Assembly: GCA_028023455.1 (NCBI GenBank)
Contig: JAQFVV010000144.1
Coordinates: forward strand, 868,001-932,000
Reading direction: 5' to 3'
DNA: 64,000 nucleotides
Source of the DNA: Epiperipatus broadwayi
Lineage: Eukaryota > Onychophora > Udeonychophora > Euonychophora > Peripatidae
Shown here: positions 1 to 12,084 of the stretch, piece by piece
Numbering within the stretch: position 1 is the first letter of the stretch
Layout of the letters: each line of letters starts with the position of its first letter
Program-made: the position numbers and the translations under genes
Notes under the pieces: model-generated
Database searches by the model: none
What the model was told of the DNA's origin: nothing
The model's input: the letters and a program-made list of their open reading frames with translations, nothing else

Positions 1-688
1 ATTTTGTTGTCATAGTCAGTTGTATCTATTGCAACTGTTGTATTGGCTTTGTCAACAGGCAGAATAATTATTGATTTATCTACTTTGAGAGATTTAATTG
101 CTTTCCTCTCACCATAGGATTGTCTTCAATTTTTGTTGCTTGTCAAATGTTCTTTTTATTCTCCAGCATAATTCTGCTGATTCTTCTAAAGGCAATTTTT
201 GAGTGACTTCCTGGCAAAGTTTTATCTTCTTTCAAGAACAGAAATTTCAGTATCTGTTAGATGTTCAGAACTGAGATTTTTAACAGATGAAGCTGGTACA
301 GTATAATTTTAGCAAGTTACTTCTTTTGACATTCTTTTATTTTTCCATGTAATGTAGAATATGATTTTCATACTGCTTGAGAAACTCTCATGATGTCTTC
401 ATCAGGAAGTTTATTTTTTAGAAAACATTCTACATTATTAATGGAATGCATTGTGTGATACATAGAAAATCTTTGAGCATTTATTCTTTCTCTTAACAGA
501 GCTTCACTTGCTCTCTGAGTAATTTTCTCAGCTCTCTGAGAGTGAATTGGAAGTTTTAGTTGCAAATCTTTAGGAATTATCCCTTCAGATTTACATTTAC
601 ATAAGAAAGTTAAATTATTTTCTACTTTGGCCCACTTTAGACATAATTTTTTAATAATATCTAAAGTTTGATGTAGTATCATGTCCAT
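1..688 (-). pseudogene. Penelope-like element, N-terminal part (inverted fragment)
   Basis: The minus strand encodes the N-terminal region of a PLE polyprotein that leaves the window at base 1. From 688 leftward there is an open segment of about 106 residues with the helical basic block GIIPKDLQLKLPIHSQRAEK followed by ASEALLRERI, typical of the region before the PLE reverse transcriptase. After a TGA near 368 the reading continues in other frames with NLSSEHLTDTEISVLERR and, at 1-110, an IIILPVDKANTTV stretch that is the fingers-side motif of PLE RTs. At least three stops or frameshifts make it non-functional. It sits head-to-head with the 3' part of a PLE on the plus strand, so the 5' part appears inverted. 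Family assignment rests on recognised motif order, not on a search. Confidence 0.75.
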
Positions 689-699
689 ACTGAATATTT

Positions 700-1110
700 A
701 GTGTTTTCCTGAATGTTTGTGATGATGATATTTTAGTTGTATTTTTAAATTGTGAATGTGGAACAACATATATTGGTGAGACTAGCCATCCCATTGAAAA
801 GTGCTTGCAAGAACATAAACTGATGATTAGAAGAGATAAAACAGATATGTTTAAGGTAGCAGACCATGTATGTGCCAATAAACATATGTTCAATTGGGAA
901 AATACAAAAATATTGGGCAGAGTAGCAAAGGTACAAGAAGAAAATTTAAGGAAGTTGTTCACATGACAATGGCAAAAAATTCCATAAGCCAACCTACTGT
1001 GACTATACATAATGTATGGGAACCACTAATCAACTTTGCTCTTAAGAGAAAGTGGAGAAATCATGAGAAACCTCATAGATAAGTATATAAAATTTCTACT
1101 GACTGTTATC
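700..1110 (+). pseudogene. Penelope-like element, GIY-YIG endonuclease domain and C-terminus
   Basis: Plus-strand remnant of the C-terminal GIY-YIG nuclease of a PLE. Translation from about 720 gives a VVF strand, a C-E-C pair, TYIGETSHPIEKCLQEHK (the YIG strand and following helix) and an ADHVCANKHMFNWEN block. The frame shifts near 945, after which the PLE C-terminus continues as MTMAKNSISQPTVTIHNVW. The usual catalytic Arg of the helix (R-L-x-x-H in relatives) is Cys here, so the domain is probably dead as well as frameshifted. In PLEs this domain nicks target DNA to prime reverse transcription. The tail follows directly at 1111-1345. Confidence 0.75.
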
Positions 1111-1345
1111 TTTGGCAGGATGGATCAGTTGGTTGGAGCATTACCTAAAAATTCAATACTCAAGAATCTAAGGATCCACATTCGAGTCCCATGCTAGTAC
1201 TGTCACTGGCCAGGCCAGCAACACCTGAAGAAGAGGGGAGAATAATACCTTTTGAAATGTTGTGCATATACTAACCTTTGTGCTATTGCTAACAATTGAA
1301 TATATTTGGAATATTTAAATAAAGTTAAATTTTTCTAAAGACATT
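1111..1345 (+). other. PLE 3' untranslated tail with tRNA-like promoter boxes
   Basis: Non-coding tail downstream of the GIY-YIG remnant. It holds an A-box-like TGGATCAGTTGG at 1121-1132 and a B-box-like CATTCGAGTCC at 1179-1189, spaced as in a tRNA gene, then a hammerhead-type motif at 1219-1266, then AT-rich sequence. Either the tail captured a tRNA-derived segment or this is a degenerate internal pol III promoter. The end at about 1345 is approximate; no target duplication can be checked because the other end lies outside the window. Confidence 0.5.
1219..1266 (+). ncRNA. Hammerhead ribozyme motif in PLE tail
   Basis: Contains CTGAAGA at 1225-1231 (fits CUGANGA), a stem-II-like AGAGG/CCTTT hairpin at about 1232-1253, GAAA at 1254-1257, then TGTT with a permitted NUH cleavage position after 1261. 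The ACAC before the core can pair with GTG after the cleavage site (3 bp of stem I). Hammerhead motifs are known from the terminal repeats of PLEs. Stem I is short and stem III minimal, so any activity would probably need a dimer. Confidence 0.5.
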
Positions 1346-2369
1346 CAATACTCATATTAGATGATGGAAGTAGTCCAATATAAAAATACAACTAATCATT
1401 ACAATCCTTCAGGAAAACAACACAATTACTAGAATATTGTAAATATAGGAGCAAAGAGACAAGGTCTTGTTTTGCTTTTAATCATTTCAAATATAAAATT
1501 TGACCATCAAATGTATATTATAATTTGACAGTTGCTTCTTGAAAGTGATTATGAATTATTTTAAAGACCATTGTAATAAAACCAAAATATAAAATTGAAA
1601 TTAGTATCCTTATTTATTACTAGTTTTTAATTCATATACTCAGTGTATATCGGATTTTTCTATCATCTAGTAAAACATTTTTTATCATTATGTAGAAGCC
1701 ATGTAATATAAATTACATTTGGTGTGAGTGGACCAGCCATTTTCAAACATTCCTTAAACCTTTTCTATTAACTGATTCAATTTCCTTGATAAAATATAAA
1801 AGTGATGTGTAAATCATTTTTTTCACAATGCTTTTATTTAGTGGCAACAGAAATTATATTACAGTATGTTTTGAGTCTTTATAATCATACTCTAGTAATT
1901 ATTCATTTATAATTAGAAGCAGTCTGTTAAATAAATTTTGACAATGCTTTTGTTATGGTGGATGTAAGTGATGTTGCTGCTATTAATATTCATTTTGTTT
2001 TTATTGCATAGTTTAGTGTAGGCATGAATTCTAATACTTAAAATCTATGGATCATGCTCAGGTTTATTACTTCTGATGCTCAAACTTTGTATGATCATCC
2101 TAGCAATAAAGCCATTCAATTATTTTTATTAATTGCAATAATAGAAACATTCGAATTAAAGTCTACAATTATTGCTGTAAATATATTTTTAATCTCATTT
2201 TATAAAAATATATACACATTAAAAAAAAAGTTAAAAACTATTGATACCTCTCATTATTATTTTTAATAATTTTTTCCACCATTAGTAGTTATTTGTAAAT
2301 GAGTATGGTCATTCTAACTTTAAAAATAAAAAATGGTGAATTTTGCAATGATCATACAAACCAATCCAT
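1346..2369. other. AT-rich non-coding stretch
   Basis: No coding similarity, RNA gene or clear repeat structure seen. Only short AT-rich chance frames occur. Confidence 0.6.
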
Positions 2370-2501
2370 AAAACACAAATTATAGTCAAGCATTGGTGAT
2401 CGAGAAGTCAGTGACGGCTACTTTACAAGTAGTTGTCCTGGGTAGCGGGTTCGCTTCCCGGCTAATGCTATGACACATGAGAAAAAAAAACACAAATTAT
2501 A
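2370..2501 (+). mobile_element. tRNA-derived SINE, copy 1, with 15-bp target duplication
   Basis: A body of about 102 bp (2385-2486) is flanked by the direct repeat AAAACACAAATTATA at 2370-2384 and 2487-2501. Bases 2390-2469 fold like a tRNA: acceptor strands GCATTGG and CTAATGC pair over 7 bp (one G.T), the anticodon arm CTAC-TTTACAA-GTAG has a 7-nt loop, and the T arm contains GGGTTCGCTTCCCGG, a good B box. The body ends in a short A run. Copy 2 has loop CTTGCAA (anticodon TGC), so the parent was probably tRNA-Ala-like. Transcribed by pol III and mobilised by a LINE in trans in such families (known); the partner LINE is not identified. Confidence 0.85.
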
Positions 2502-2936
2502 TTAGTATACTGATAGGCAATCTGCTTGCCAATATTTCCTGAAAGGCTTCAACATTCTGCTTAAGTGTACTCTCTTTTAGACTCTTTCCTCAGTCATATT
2601 TTTACATTTCAATACTGTAGATTCAATATCATCATATCCAAAAATCTGGAAAAACATAATAGTAGATCTTATTATCTATTTTCGGAAAGTTATAGAGCAT
2701 TCTTAAATGAAATGTTTTCAATGCCTTTATGTTATATTGCCAAGGGATCTGTATCTCATTTTCTTACAAAGAATTTGCACAACAATAGCCACATTTATAA
2801 TTAATTTAGTGAAGTAGTAGTTATATTTCTATATATTCTAATTTGTCAGATGCAGAAGCAATACTTTGGAATCTGTGTTGCTTCTTAACATCATTTTTCT
2901 AGAGAAAAGCTACTAAAATACTTACATTAATATAAC
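2502..2936. other. AT-rich non-coding stretch
   Basis: Nothing recognisable; no supported gene. Confidence 0.5.
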
Positions 2937-3005
2937 ACTTATCTGACAGCCAATCAGATGTCATGATAGCTGTCCAAATGATATCTGATTGGCTGTCAGA
3001 TAAGT
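2937..3005. repeat. Perfect 23-bp inverted repeat (small foldback MITE)
   Basis: Arms 2937-2959 and 2983-3005 are perfect reverse complements (each starting or ending in ACTTATCTGACAGCCAATC or its complement) around a 23-nt spacer. The size and perfection suggest a tiny foldback element or a hairpin-forming insertion. No clear target duplication. Confidence 0.7.
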
Positions 3006-4973
3006 ATTATAACCAGCACAAAGAGATTTGGCTGTATTTCAATTTATTTCAATTTTCAACTATCTGCGCTTCGCAAATTAAAATATTATTTACTTACATT
3101 ATGTATATTTTCAAGCTGGAAACCATCCTTTCCAAAATTATTTGTTGGTAAATTTTTTTTTTTTTTACCCATTAATAGCTAGATTAGTCTTTATAAATTA
3201 CATTCAAAACATTAAAAAACATTTGTATATCATTTTTTGATCTGACAAGATTACTAGAATTATCAACATACTATAAATCTCAGTTTCAATTAAAAACTCC
3301 AGCATCAAACTTAAATTGCATTATAACGCCTTCATCATTTATAAACATTTTCAAAGAACACTGTCGTAAAAATAGAAAACGAAGTTGAAGCTAATGAATA
3401 TCTCTGTTTAGAAATAGTTTTAATTTCAACGTTGTCTATTTATTCTTCATTCAGAAATTGTTTCTACCCACTATTTTAATTTCAAAGTATTAGTTATTTG
3501 GCCATAAAACAAACTATGATACTTGCTGATGGCAGACATTTCACAGTAAAATATACAAGAATAAGTATTAAATTCTTTTTTTAAAAAGTCAGTATGTTAT
3601 TGTTTGTTTTATTGTAAATTAGAAATAAATTACGTTTTATTTATTCAAAGAAACAGTTATTGCATGTGCTATCATTTCAGTTTTTTTTCTTTTTAAAGAA
3701 AAGATGAAATCTAGATGTAAAATCATAAATATTTACTTTATTAATACTATTTACTTTCAAATGCAGCTCATTTTGGAATATTGAAATAAGAAAAATGTCA
3801 TTTGAGAAGATGACTGACCATTATTTTCTTTCTCTTATAAATCCCTCTAATTTATGTGTTAATCATATATAAAATAATGAAATTAAATTATAGTGAAATA
3901 TTTATACTATTATTATTTAAGGCAGGATGGGATGACTAGGCTAAAGAGTACCACAAGTAATAACGTTTATGATTTAGCTTGACATTGACTGCCCCTCTCT
4001 TATCACTATTTAGTCTAATATCAGAAACTTTTTACATCTTCTTACTTAGAAAGAAACTTCTTGGGTCCTATATTTTATTGTTAAATATTCTGTAAATGAT
4101 TATGTACATATAAAATCTTATAGATAGTTGATTGGGAAGTCATGTAACATTTGAGTATTCAACTTGCAGACAGCTCAACAGTTCCATTGAGTTAACCAAA
4201 TTATTATTATTTTTTACTTTATTGAGTTGAGAATCAATTCTGTAATTTTCTTCAGTGTGTTAAATCATTCAGGAAAATAATTTTATTAACAACTACCGAC
4301 AACATCATATCTCTCATTATGGTAATGTAGGGGGAAGACAACAACTGCTCTTTGTTAAGAATTATTAGTTTTTGATATCTTTGAAATATAAAAAAATGTA
4401 TTTTTTTAATTATTACTGATATCTAACATTACTAATGTTATTATGAACATTAGAAAAATATTCCAAACACTATTATCATTACTGTATAATTATTGGATTT
4501 ATTCTGCATGTTTCAGTGCAGTTGTAGGGTGGAAATCTCCTGAATTCAAAGTTCATGAGTCATGGCTCCAGCTGTCACTTTTAAGAACTTTTTTGTCAAC
4601 TCCGAATAATAAGCCATTCCATCATTATTTTTTTTAATTATTAATTTTGGAAAAAGTAAATTTGCAATTTAATAAATATAAAGTAAGATAAAATAAAATT
4701 AATTAATCAAACTGCGCATAACCATATAAACAAAATATTAGTTGGCCACCCATATCAAAGCATATAGAGAAACCACAGGACAATATTTTGTTCTATAACT
4801 AGAAAGTGTTCAGCGACCCAGAAGATATAATATCAATATCATCTATATGCCATTATGGTGACATACAATATTCAAATTAAAAACATGATTCAAGTGTGAA
4901 AAAATCAAAATCTTTAAAAACATGCATATGTGAGATAGAAATATTTCAGACACTAAAAATCCCATGAAGGTAA

Positions 4974-5031
4974 TTACTATATACATAATTGTTATTGATA
5001 TATTACTATATACATAATTGTTATTGATATA
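4974..5031. repeat. 29-bp tandem duplication (2 copies)
   Basis: Two identical adjacent 29-bp units beginning TTACTATATACATAATTG, at 4974 and 5003. Confidence 0.85.
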
Positions 5032-6835
5032 TGTCATTATCAAATACATACTATGTTGTATATATGATTTAATTAATCAATTTCATATATTTAAATATAT
5101 ATTTACATTATTATGGGATATATTACATACATTTGAATGTGTGATCAATAATTCTATACAAATAAAGAATTAATTCACGGGAGTCAGTTCCAGGCATATT
5201 AATATATATATTTGAGGATTTTGATTTGTTTCACTTTTGAATAGAATTATGCACTTCTCATTTGAATATATGCATCACCATGTTAACATATTGGGTGAGA
5301 CTTGTGATATAACGGTTATTCAAAAATTTTCAATTACAGTATAAAATGCTATATACTGGTAAGGTAGTTATTGGTTTCTTGCTATGCAGTGCTATGGATG
5401 ACATAATTTATTTACATACTGGTGTATTCTTTGATTAACTAATTTTTTAAAATATATTTAAGCATGTGTTTACATTTATTTTGGATATATTACACAGATT
5501 GGAATATGAATTTGGTAATTATATATTGTGATTAATACTTATTTTAATGTATATTTTACCTGTGAATAGTTTTATATAATATTGTAATGTTTGAGAACTC
5601 TGTTTTATTTATTCAAAAGATTATAGTTATATATAACCTCAAGCATATTAACAACTTTATAGAAAAAACTGAAGGTGCATGTTATATTAAATTTATTTAT
5701 TATACTTCTTAGTTGTCACTGAACCTCTATTGAATATATTAAATTTAGTGAATGTTTAGAATATCACATTCATTTGAATAGTTTTCAGAATTTGTAGATT
5801 ATAGTATATATATAATGACTATTTGTGAATCTTTTTATTATGTTTTTGCATTTACAAATAAACCATAAATAAAGAAAAATCATTGTATTAATTTTTTTCT
5901 TTCGAATGGAGAAAATTACAACAATAGCTTTCCAGTAAATTTTTGTGACCATCTTTAGAATGAAATTATAGAGATAGCTTGAAAAATTGAAAATAAATAA
6001 ATAGTATCCCTAGCTTTGTTACATTCAACTATTAACATATTTAAATTTCTTTCATTAATCAATATATCTCTATATACAAATATTGAAAGTATGTAAATAT
6101 ACAAATGTATATTGTAGCTATGTGCTCCCTAGAGTTGGAATTATAAAATTAAAATGGGGGAACAATGGATTACTTTTTCTATAGGTGTTATTTTTATGAT
6201 ATCAGACATTAAAGTTTACATTTTATTAAAGTGATAATATGAAAATTCTAAAACATTATTTTTTTTTGATAATAATATGATTATTTTAATATTTGGTAGA
6301 AATATTTGTAAAAGAGAGAGAAAACTATGAAATCAGATATTTTTTTTTGTTCTGTCTCTTCAATAACTTTGTCTCTTTACCGGTATTAATTTTACTTCTG
6401 AAAAAAAAGTATACCGAAAGAAAAAGTTGTTTTCTTCAGTAAATTTATTTAATTATTTTAAATTTTAACATTTAAGAGAGATAAAGCAGATAAATTTTTA
6501 TGTTTGGTAATATTTTTAAAAGAAAATAAAAAATATGATTTAAACATTTTGTTAAAATTTTATTTTAACTAATCAGAGTTGCTTTTTCTCTTTCTTTATT
6601 CTTTATCTCTCTCCAAAAGAATAGTCAGTGTAATTAATCTGATTATCTTGTTTTCTTTTTGGTAAGAAAAAAAAATAATTAAAAAGGAATGTTAAAAAGG
6701 TTTGATTTTAATTTAGACTTTTGACTTGTTTTCCAATGTCATTGATGAAGGAGGGAAATATCTAATTGTTTTTGTCAAAATTGATCTAATTAGTTATTAT
6801 TAAATTTTATTATAAAGGAGACAGGATTGTTATTG

Positions 6836-7034
6836 GTTGAAGACAGGTTTTATTCAAAAATAGAAGTGTGGGTCAATAAGAAGACCTCAGTATCTTGTAA
6901 TAGTCAGTCTTAGTCACATTGTTGAAGATGACAGAAATTTCTGATCTAGCTGTTGAAGAGGGCAGTCAGTTTTAAGTCAGCAGTTGAAGAAGACAGTAGG
7001 GAAAGAGTTTTAATCAAGCTGTTGAAGAAGACAG
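6836..7034 (+). repeat. Irregular direct repeats of GTTGAAGAnGACAG
   Basis: Copies start at 6921, 6952, 6983 and 7021 with a shorter one at 6836, spaced about 31-38 bp within the main cluster. This is the only locally ordered structure upstream of the RTE fragment. Function unknown; it may be a decayed minisatellite. Confidence 0.6.
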
Positions 7035-7504
7035 CTGAAGAATTTAGCTTTGTAGAATATACTATGAGTTTAATTATAAAAATGTTTTCTAAGATGAGGA
7101 CAATGATATAAGTTTAGATAAAAGCTAATCATCATTTTCCTCCATGTATCCTGCTTCACTGAAAATAAAAAAATGTAAAGAAGATACCCCTGAAGTAATC
7201 TGAAACTTTGTGTCAACCAAGAGCACGAGTGACTCTATGTATTAGCCTGACCTGGAAATTTTATTGGAAAGAAATGGATAAATTCTTGCTGCTTGTTATT
7301 CTGAAATCTTCTACTGCCAAGCAGAAAGAACAGTATGCAGTAACCTGGAAGTGAGAAGCATTCAAGAAGAAAACTTACATAGAAATACTGAAAATTATAA
7401 ATTTAAAAAAGGAATTCAATGAAAATTAAAACCATGGTATAAGTTTTTTTTTTTGGTGTGGACATTAGATTAAGATTTATAAAGGTGTTTTTTTAAATTA
7501 AGTG

Positions 7505-8045
7505 GTAATTGGTATTAATTTTACTTGGTTGGGGTGCTTTTGGTAGAAATAATATACTATTAAAAGAAAATATGCCTACGTGCTTGAAAAGGAAGGTTTT
7601 TAATAAATATGTTTTACCAGTTCTTACTTATAGAACTGAAACTTGGACATTTAACAAAAGAGAAATCCAGAGACTTCAGACCACTCAACAAAGTATCGAG
7701 AGATGTATGTTAGGAGTAACAAGAAGAGATTAAAAATAAAATACATTGGTTAAAGAACAGGTTACTGATACCATTGAAAGAATTAAAAGACTGAAGTGGT
7801 ATCAGTGTGGACATATTATTAGAAATGATGATAATATATGGACAATTGAAATTGTAAACTGGATTCCAAGGGATTGTAAAAAACCTAGAAAGAAATATGA
7901 AATAGGTGATGAAATAAGTGTTGCTGGGATGATGGAAGTGAGGCTAGAGCTTGGAGATGATAAATTGAACTTGGAGAGATGTTCATTCTGCCGCAGATTG
8001 ATAATGGTTGAAAATAATGATAATGAAGTATGTATGTATATATAA
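7505..8045 (+). pseudogene. RTE-type LINE, C-terminal end of reverse transcriptase ORF
   Basis: Translation shows LGWGAFGRNN, then MPTCLKRKVFNKYVLPVLTY, ETWTFNKREIQRLQTTQQ and, after two in-frame stops near 7731-7740, VTDTIERIKRLKWYQCGHII. This ordered series is typical of the region after the RT domain in RTE/BovB-like LINEs. The frame then runs to VENNDNEV, resembling the usual C-terminus just before the 3' end. Only about 180 residues remain of a roughly 1000-residue protein, consistent with 5' truncation at insertion followed by decay. The GTATGTATGTATATATA tract after 8027 may be the original simple-repeat tail. Confidence 0.75.
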
Positions 8046-9851
8046 GCATGAATGTATGCACATTTGTAGAATTTACATATTTTGAATATTTGTATAACTG
8101 TGTTAATGGTTATAAGTAGTAATACTTTAGATTTATTGTTTATCATCTTCATTTTTAGTTTTTCAAACCTTCTTTGTAATTTCTTTTTGTACTTAATTCT
8201 GAAGATGACCAATGAGTTTTAGCCAATACATTCTCATTATGAGCTAATTTTATTATTCAAAAGATAAAGGAAATACAATAGTTTGTCTTTATATTTGTAG
8301 TTTTGATATATGCATGGATTGGAGCAGTGTTAGAGTGGCAGATAGACTTTGGAACTCAAGTTCCATGGATTAAGCCCAACTTTGTCATTTCTCATGCTCA
8401 AATTTCTTATCAAGTCCTGAGGAATAAAATATTCAATTATGATTATTATTTTTATTGTATAAGCTTTTTACTTTTTGAACTATAGATAATCTCCTACTTA
8501 CATTAAATAGTTTCATAACTTTTCATATTTTTATGATAACTTGAAAAATTATACATCTTTATTGTTTGAATACATTTTTATGAAATTTGTATTTGTTAAT
8601 TATAAGGTTTTGTCAGTAAATTAAAGAACATTTTCTTTTTTTTATATCATTAAGTTAAATTATTTTTCTATGTTGCTATAATAAATAAGTATGGTGTAAT
8701 TTGAATATTTTATATATTTTTTGTAAAATTTTATTTAAGTTTATATAAGTAGAGAATGAGCTATATACTAAAAACTAAAAAGATGGCCTGTTACAGTTAG
8801 TTGAATTGAAGTTGGAAAGAAGTTTCAAGTTTATGTGTTTAATTTGTTTGAGGATGGAATGTGTTTTAACAATAGGTCAAATATTGGATTTGGTAACTCT
8901 TTACTTAATGACAAATGAGTGAACTGGGATGTAGTTGTAATTTGTCAAATTGGGGTTGAATCTCAACCAAAATATTTTATGTGAATGGATTATAATAGAA
9001 TTTACATTAAAATGAATATTAATTTTAATTATTTTGAAATTTTTTATTAGCAATTATTGATATCAGTATTAATATTTTTTCGTTCCATAATGAAATTCAG
9101 AAGCACAGTACTGATTATGAATATTTATGATTATTGAACTTGATTTTATTAAATTAAATGTCTTAGAGATGTAATAGATATACTGTACTAAAAATATGAA
9201 TGTCATGTATTTTAATAAATATCTAGTTTAATAAAGATTAATATTGTTAATACAAACAAAAGAAAAACTGTTTGAAATTACTAAATAAAGTCACAGAATT
9301 CAGAATCTTAAGAAACTGCTGAATAATTTTTTACATTTCATTTAATGATATTTTTTAATGAGGGACATTTTATCTTTTTTTTTTTTGTAAAAAAAAATCT
9401 GAAGTCAATTTTACTGTAATCTACATCAAAACAAATGATATGAAATTTTTTTATTTACAAATAGTCTTGGTTGAGATTACACTGTAAACAATATTTAAAG
9501 TCTACTATTTCTTTTGTCAGCAGTTGGCATATATGTTCCGGATTATTTTAATATCTAATTGGAGAAGAAAGTAAAGTTAATGACTTAAGAATTTCCTGAA
9601 CTTGATTCTTAAAATTCATTCAATGGAGCTAGAGAAAGAAAAACAATGGCAGATTTAAAGAAGACTACCATATAATTCTCATTACTTATACTTTTAAATT
9701 ATTCGTCATTTTTTTTTTTTTACAAAGTATTTAGTTATACTATATAGTATCAAAACTAATTACATTCAGATGCACATTTTATCATCTGAGTGTACTTGGA
9801 TTTGATAATAGTATCATTGGATATTCTATAAATAAAATTAGTTGGTGATTA
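8046..9851. other. AT-rich non-coding stretch
   Basis: No supported gene or structured repeat; scattered poly-A/T runs (for example near 9376 and 9711). Confidence 0.5.
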
Positions 9852-9870
9852 ATTTATTTAATACAAATTA

Positions 9871-10756
9871 ATGTAAAATAACAATTCGTGTCAATTGTTA
9901 ATACAGAGTTTAATATAAATAAATAAAATAATAACAAATAATATTTCCAAGCGCTTTCAACTCTTATGAGTCCTTATCAAGGCAGTTTAAAAATTTCTAT
10001 TTTCTCCTAAGTAATGAATTTAACATTTCATTGTATTGGCCAGGAACAAGTAATTGGAAAGCTGGTTAATTTCGAATTCATAGCACAAGATGAATTTTGT
10101 ATAAGATATGATTCTTTAATGTTGCATTTTTATCACGTGTTTCGTGAATTAATATTGTAAAATCCTTTGGACTATATATATGGCCTGTATTATTTTGATG
10201 AACATAAAAAGCTGAATAAACTGCATCATCTTCTCTTGCTCTACGTATATTTATGTTGTTGAAGGCGATACTTAATATTTGTTTTGGTTTCTCCAACACA
10301 TATTGCACTACAATTTATTTGTGGGCATCTAATAGTGTATACAACATTGCTTTTATCCTCCTTATTTATTATTTCCTTAGAATTATTTATTAATTTATTA
10401 AGGTTAGGTGGAGTTCTCCATGCTAATTGAAAATCTTGACTTAAAACCTTTATTATATTTTTATTAATATTGGGAATAAAAGCTAATGACATCCATGGTT
10501 TATTATTCATAGTTATATGGTTACTATTATGACATTGTTTATAATGCTTTAATACAATAGATAATAGCATTTGTTTATTATAACCCACTTGTATTAAATC
10601 TTGCATATAACATTTTATATTATCTTTCATAAACATTTCATTTGAACACAGTCATTGATTACGTGTTAAAAAAGCTCTAAAACCAGCTAATTTGTGTACT
10701 AAAGGAACATTAGATGTTGGATGAATGTAGCCTCTATTATCTATATGTTTTACAAC
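9871..10756 (-). pseudogene. PLE minus-strand arm: RT C-terminal end, linker and GIY-YIG domain
   Basis: Inverted partial copy of the plus arm. The minus strand encodes the same linker and GIY-YIG domain with scattered substitutions (for example SNVVYTIRCPQINCSAICVG here, IYVG in the plus arm) and the same TGA stop after the RT end. The frame shifts near the GIY-YIG helix, splitting the C-terminus. The tail and stem-loop are at the outer (left) end. Confidence 0.85.
9946..9986 (-). ncRNA. Hammerhead-like stem-loop in PLE tail (minus arm)
   Basis: Mirror copy of the motif at 12125-12168: a TTGATAA core variant, the GACTC-ATAA-GAGTT stem, then GAAAGCGCTT. The core departs from CUGANGA, so cleavage is doubtful. 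Confidence 0.4.
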
Positions 10757-12084
10757 CAAAAATTTTAGTTAAGTGGATTTTAGATTTTGTTGGATTTGGA
10801 AAATATACATTAAAATCGTCATTTGATTGTGTTAATACACTTAATAAAACAGCTATAATTAAGGAGTACGAGTTTATTTCATTGGATGTGGTGGAATTAT
10901 ATGGATCAGTGGATCAATCTGCATCTATTACAATTTTGAGAGATAAATTGTGTGCTAAAGAAATGCCACAGGATAAATTATCTTTCATTATAGATGTTTT
11001 AATTTGGATAAGCAATGATATTGTTGCAGCACATGGTAGTAACTTATATAGGATGGAAAAAGGGTGGCCAATGGGTTTGGCTGTAAGTGGATTATTAAGT
11101 AATTTATTTGTAGATAATATAGAACAGCGAATTGTGCATCCCATATTAGTAAGAAATGAGAACACATTATATTGTAGATATGTGGATGATGTTTTGATAT
11201 ATGGGCTACCAGACATTATACAGCAAATTTTTGATAGTTTGCAGAACCAGGATGGTTTAGTTTGGACAATAGAAAGAGAAGACAATTCTAGTATTAAATA
11301 CCTAGATTTGCAAATATCAAGGGTAGATGATAAATTAGTATATAAAATGATTGTAAAACATATAGATAATAGAGGCTACATTCATCTAACACCTAATGTT
11401 CCTTTAGTACACAAATTAGCTGGTTTTAGAGCTTTTTTAACACGTAATCAATGACTGTGTTCAAATGAAATGTTTATGAAAGATAATATTAAATGTTATA
11501 TGCAAGATTTAATACAAGTGGGTTATAATAAACAAATGCTATTATCTATTGTATTAAAGCATTATAAACGATGTCATAATAGTGACCATATAACTATGAA
11601 TAATAAACCATGGATGTCATTAGCTTTTATTCCCAATATTAATAAAAATATAATAAAAGTTTTAAGTCAAGATTTTCGATTAGCATGGAGAACTCCACCT
11701 AACCTTAATAGGTTAATAAATAATTCTAAGGAAATAATAAATAAGGAGGATAAAAGCAGTGTTGTATACTCTATTATATGCCCACAAATAAATTGTAGTG
11801 CAATATATGTTGGAGAAACCAAAACAAATATTAAGTATCGCCTTCAACAACATAAATATATGTATAATAGAGCAAGAGAAGATGATACAGTTTATTCAGC
11901 CTTTTATGTTCACCAAAATAATACAGGCCATATATGTAGTCCAAAGGATTTTAAAATATTAATGCATGAAACACATGATAAAAAATGCAAGATTAAAGAA
12001 TCATATCTTATACAAAATTCATCTTGTGCTATGAATTTGAAATTAACCAGCTTTCCGATTAGTTGTTCCTGGCCAATACAATGA
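10757..12084 (+). pseudogene. PLE plus-strand arm: reverse transcriptase core plus GIY-YIG endonuclease, one TGA stop
   Basis: 5'-truncated PLE polyprotein of about 440 residues. The RT part shows GFGKYTLKSS, the ELYGSVD strand, GWPMGLAVSGLLSNLF (PMG motif), the catalytic YVDDVLIYG, the thumb-side YLDLQI and the conserved HKLAGFRAFL. A TGA at 11452-11454 lies in frame with the downstream part, which reads on as LCSNEMFMKDNIK, so the protein is interrupted once rather than frameshifted. The C-terminal domain has VVYSIICPQINCSAIYVGET, the helix Arg and His in KYRLQQHKY, and a late Glu in IKESYLIQN. These are the expected GIY-YIG residues, with the CxxxxC knuckle typical of PLEs. It lacks the whole N-terminal region and could not act alone. 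Confidence 0.9.

Larger units (their letters stand above)
3006..7504. other. Long AT-rich non-coding stretch
   Basis: About 4.5 kb with no supported gene. It contains a 29-bp tandem duplication (4974-5031) and a set of GTTGAAGA-type direct repeats (6836-7034), noted separately. Poly-A/T runs are common. It may be intron or old decayed repeats. Confidence 0.5.

Noticed and set aside
2385-2486. Functional tRNA gene
   Set aside because: It has target duplications, an A tail and a diverged second copy; it is a SINE.
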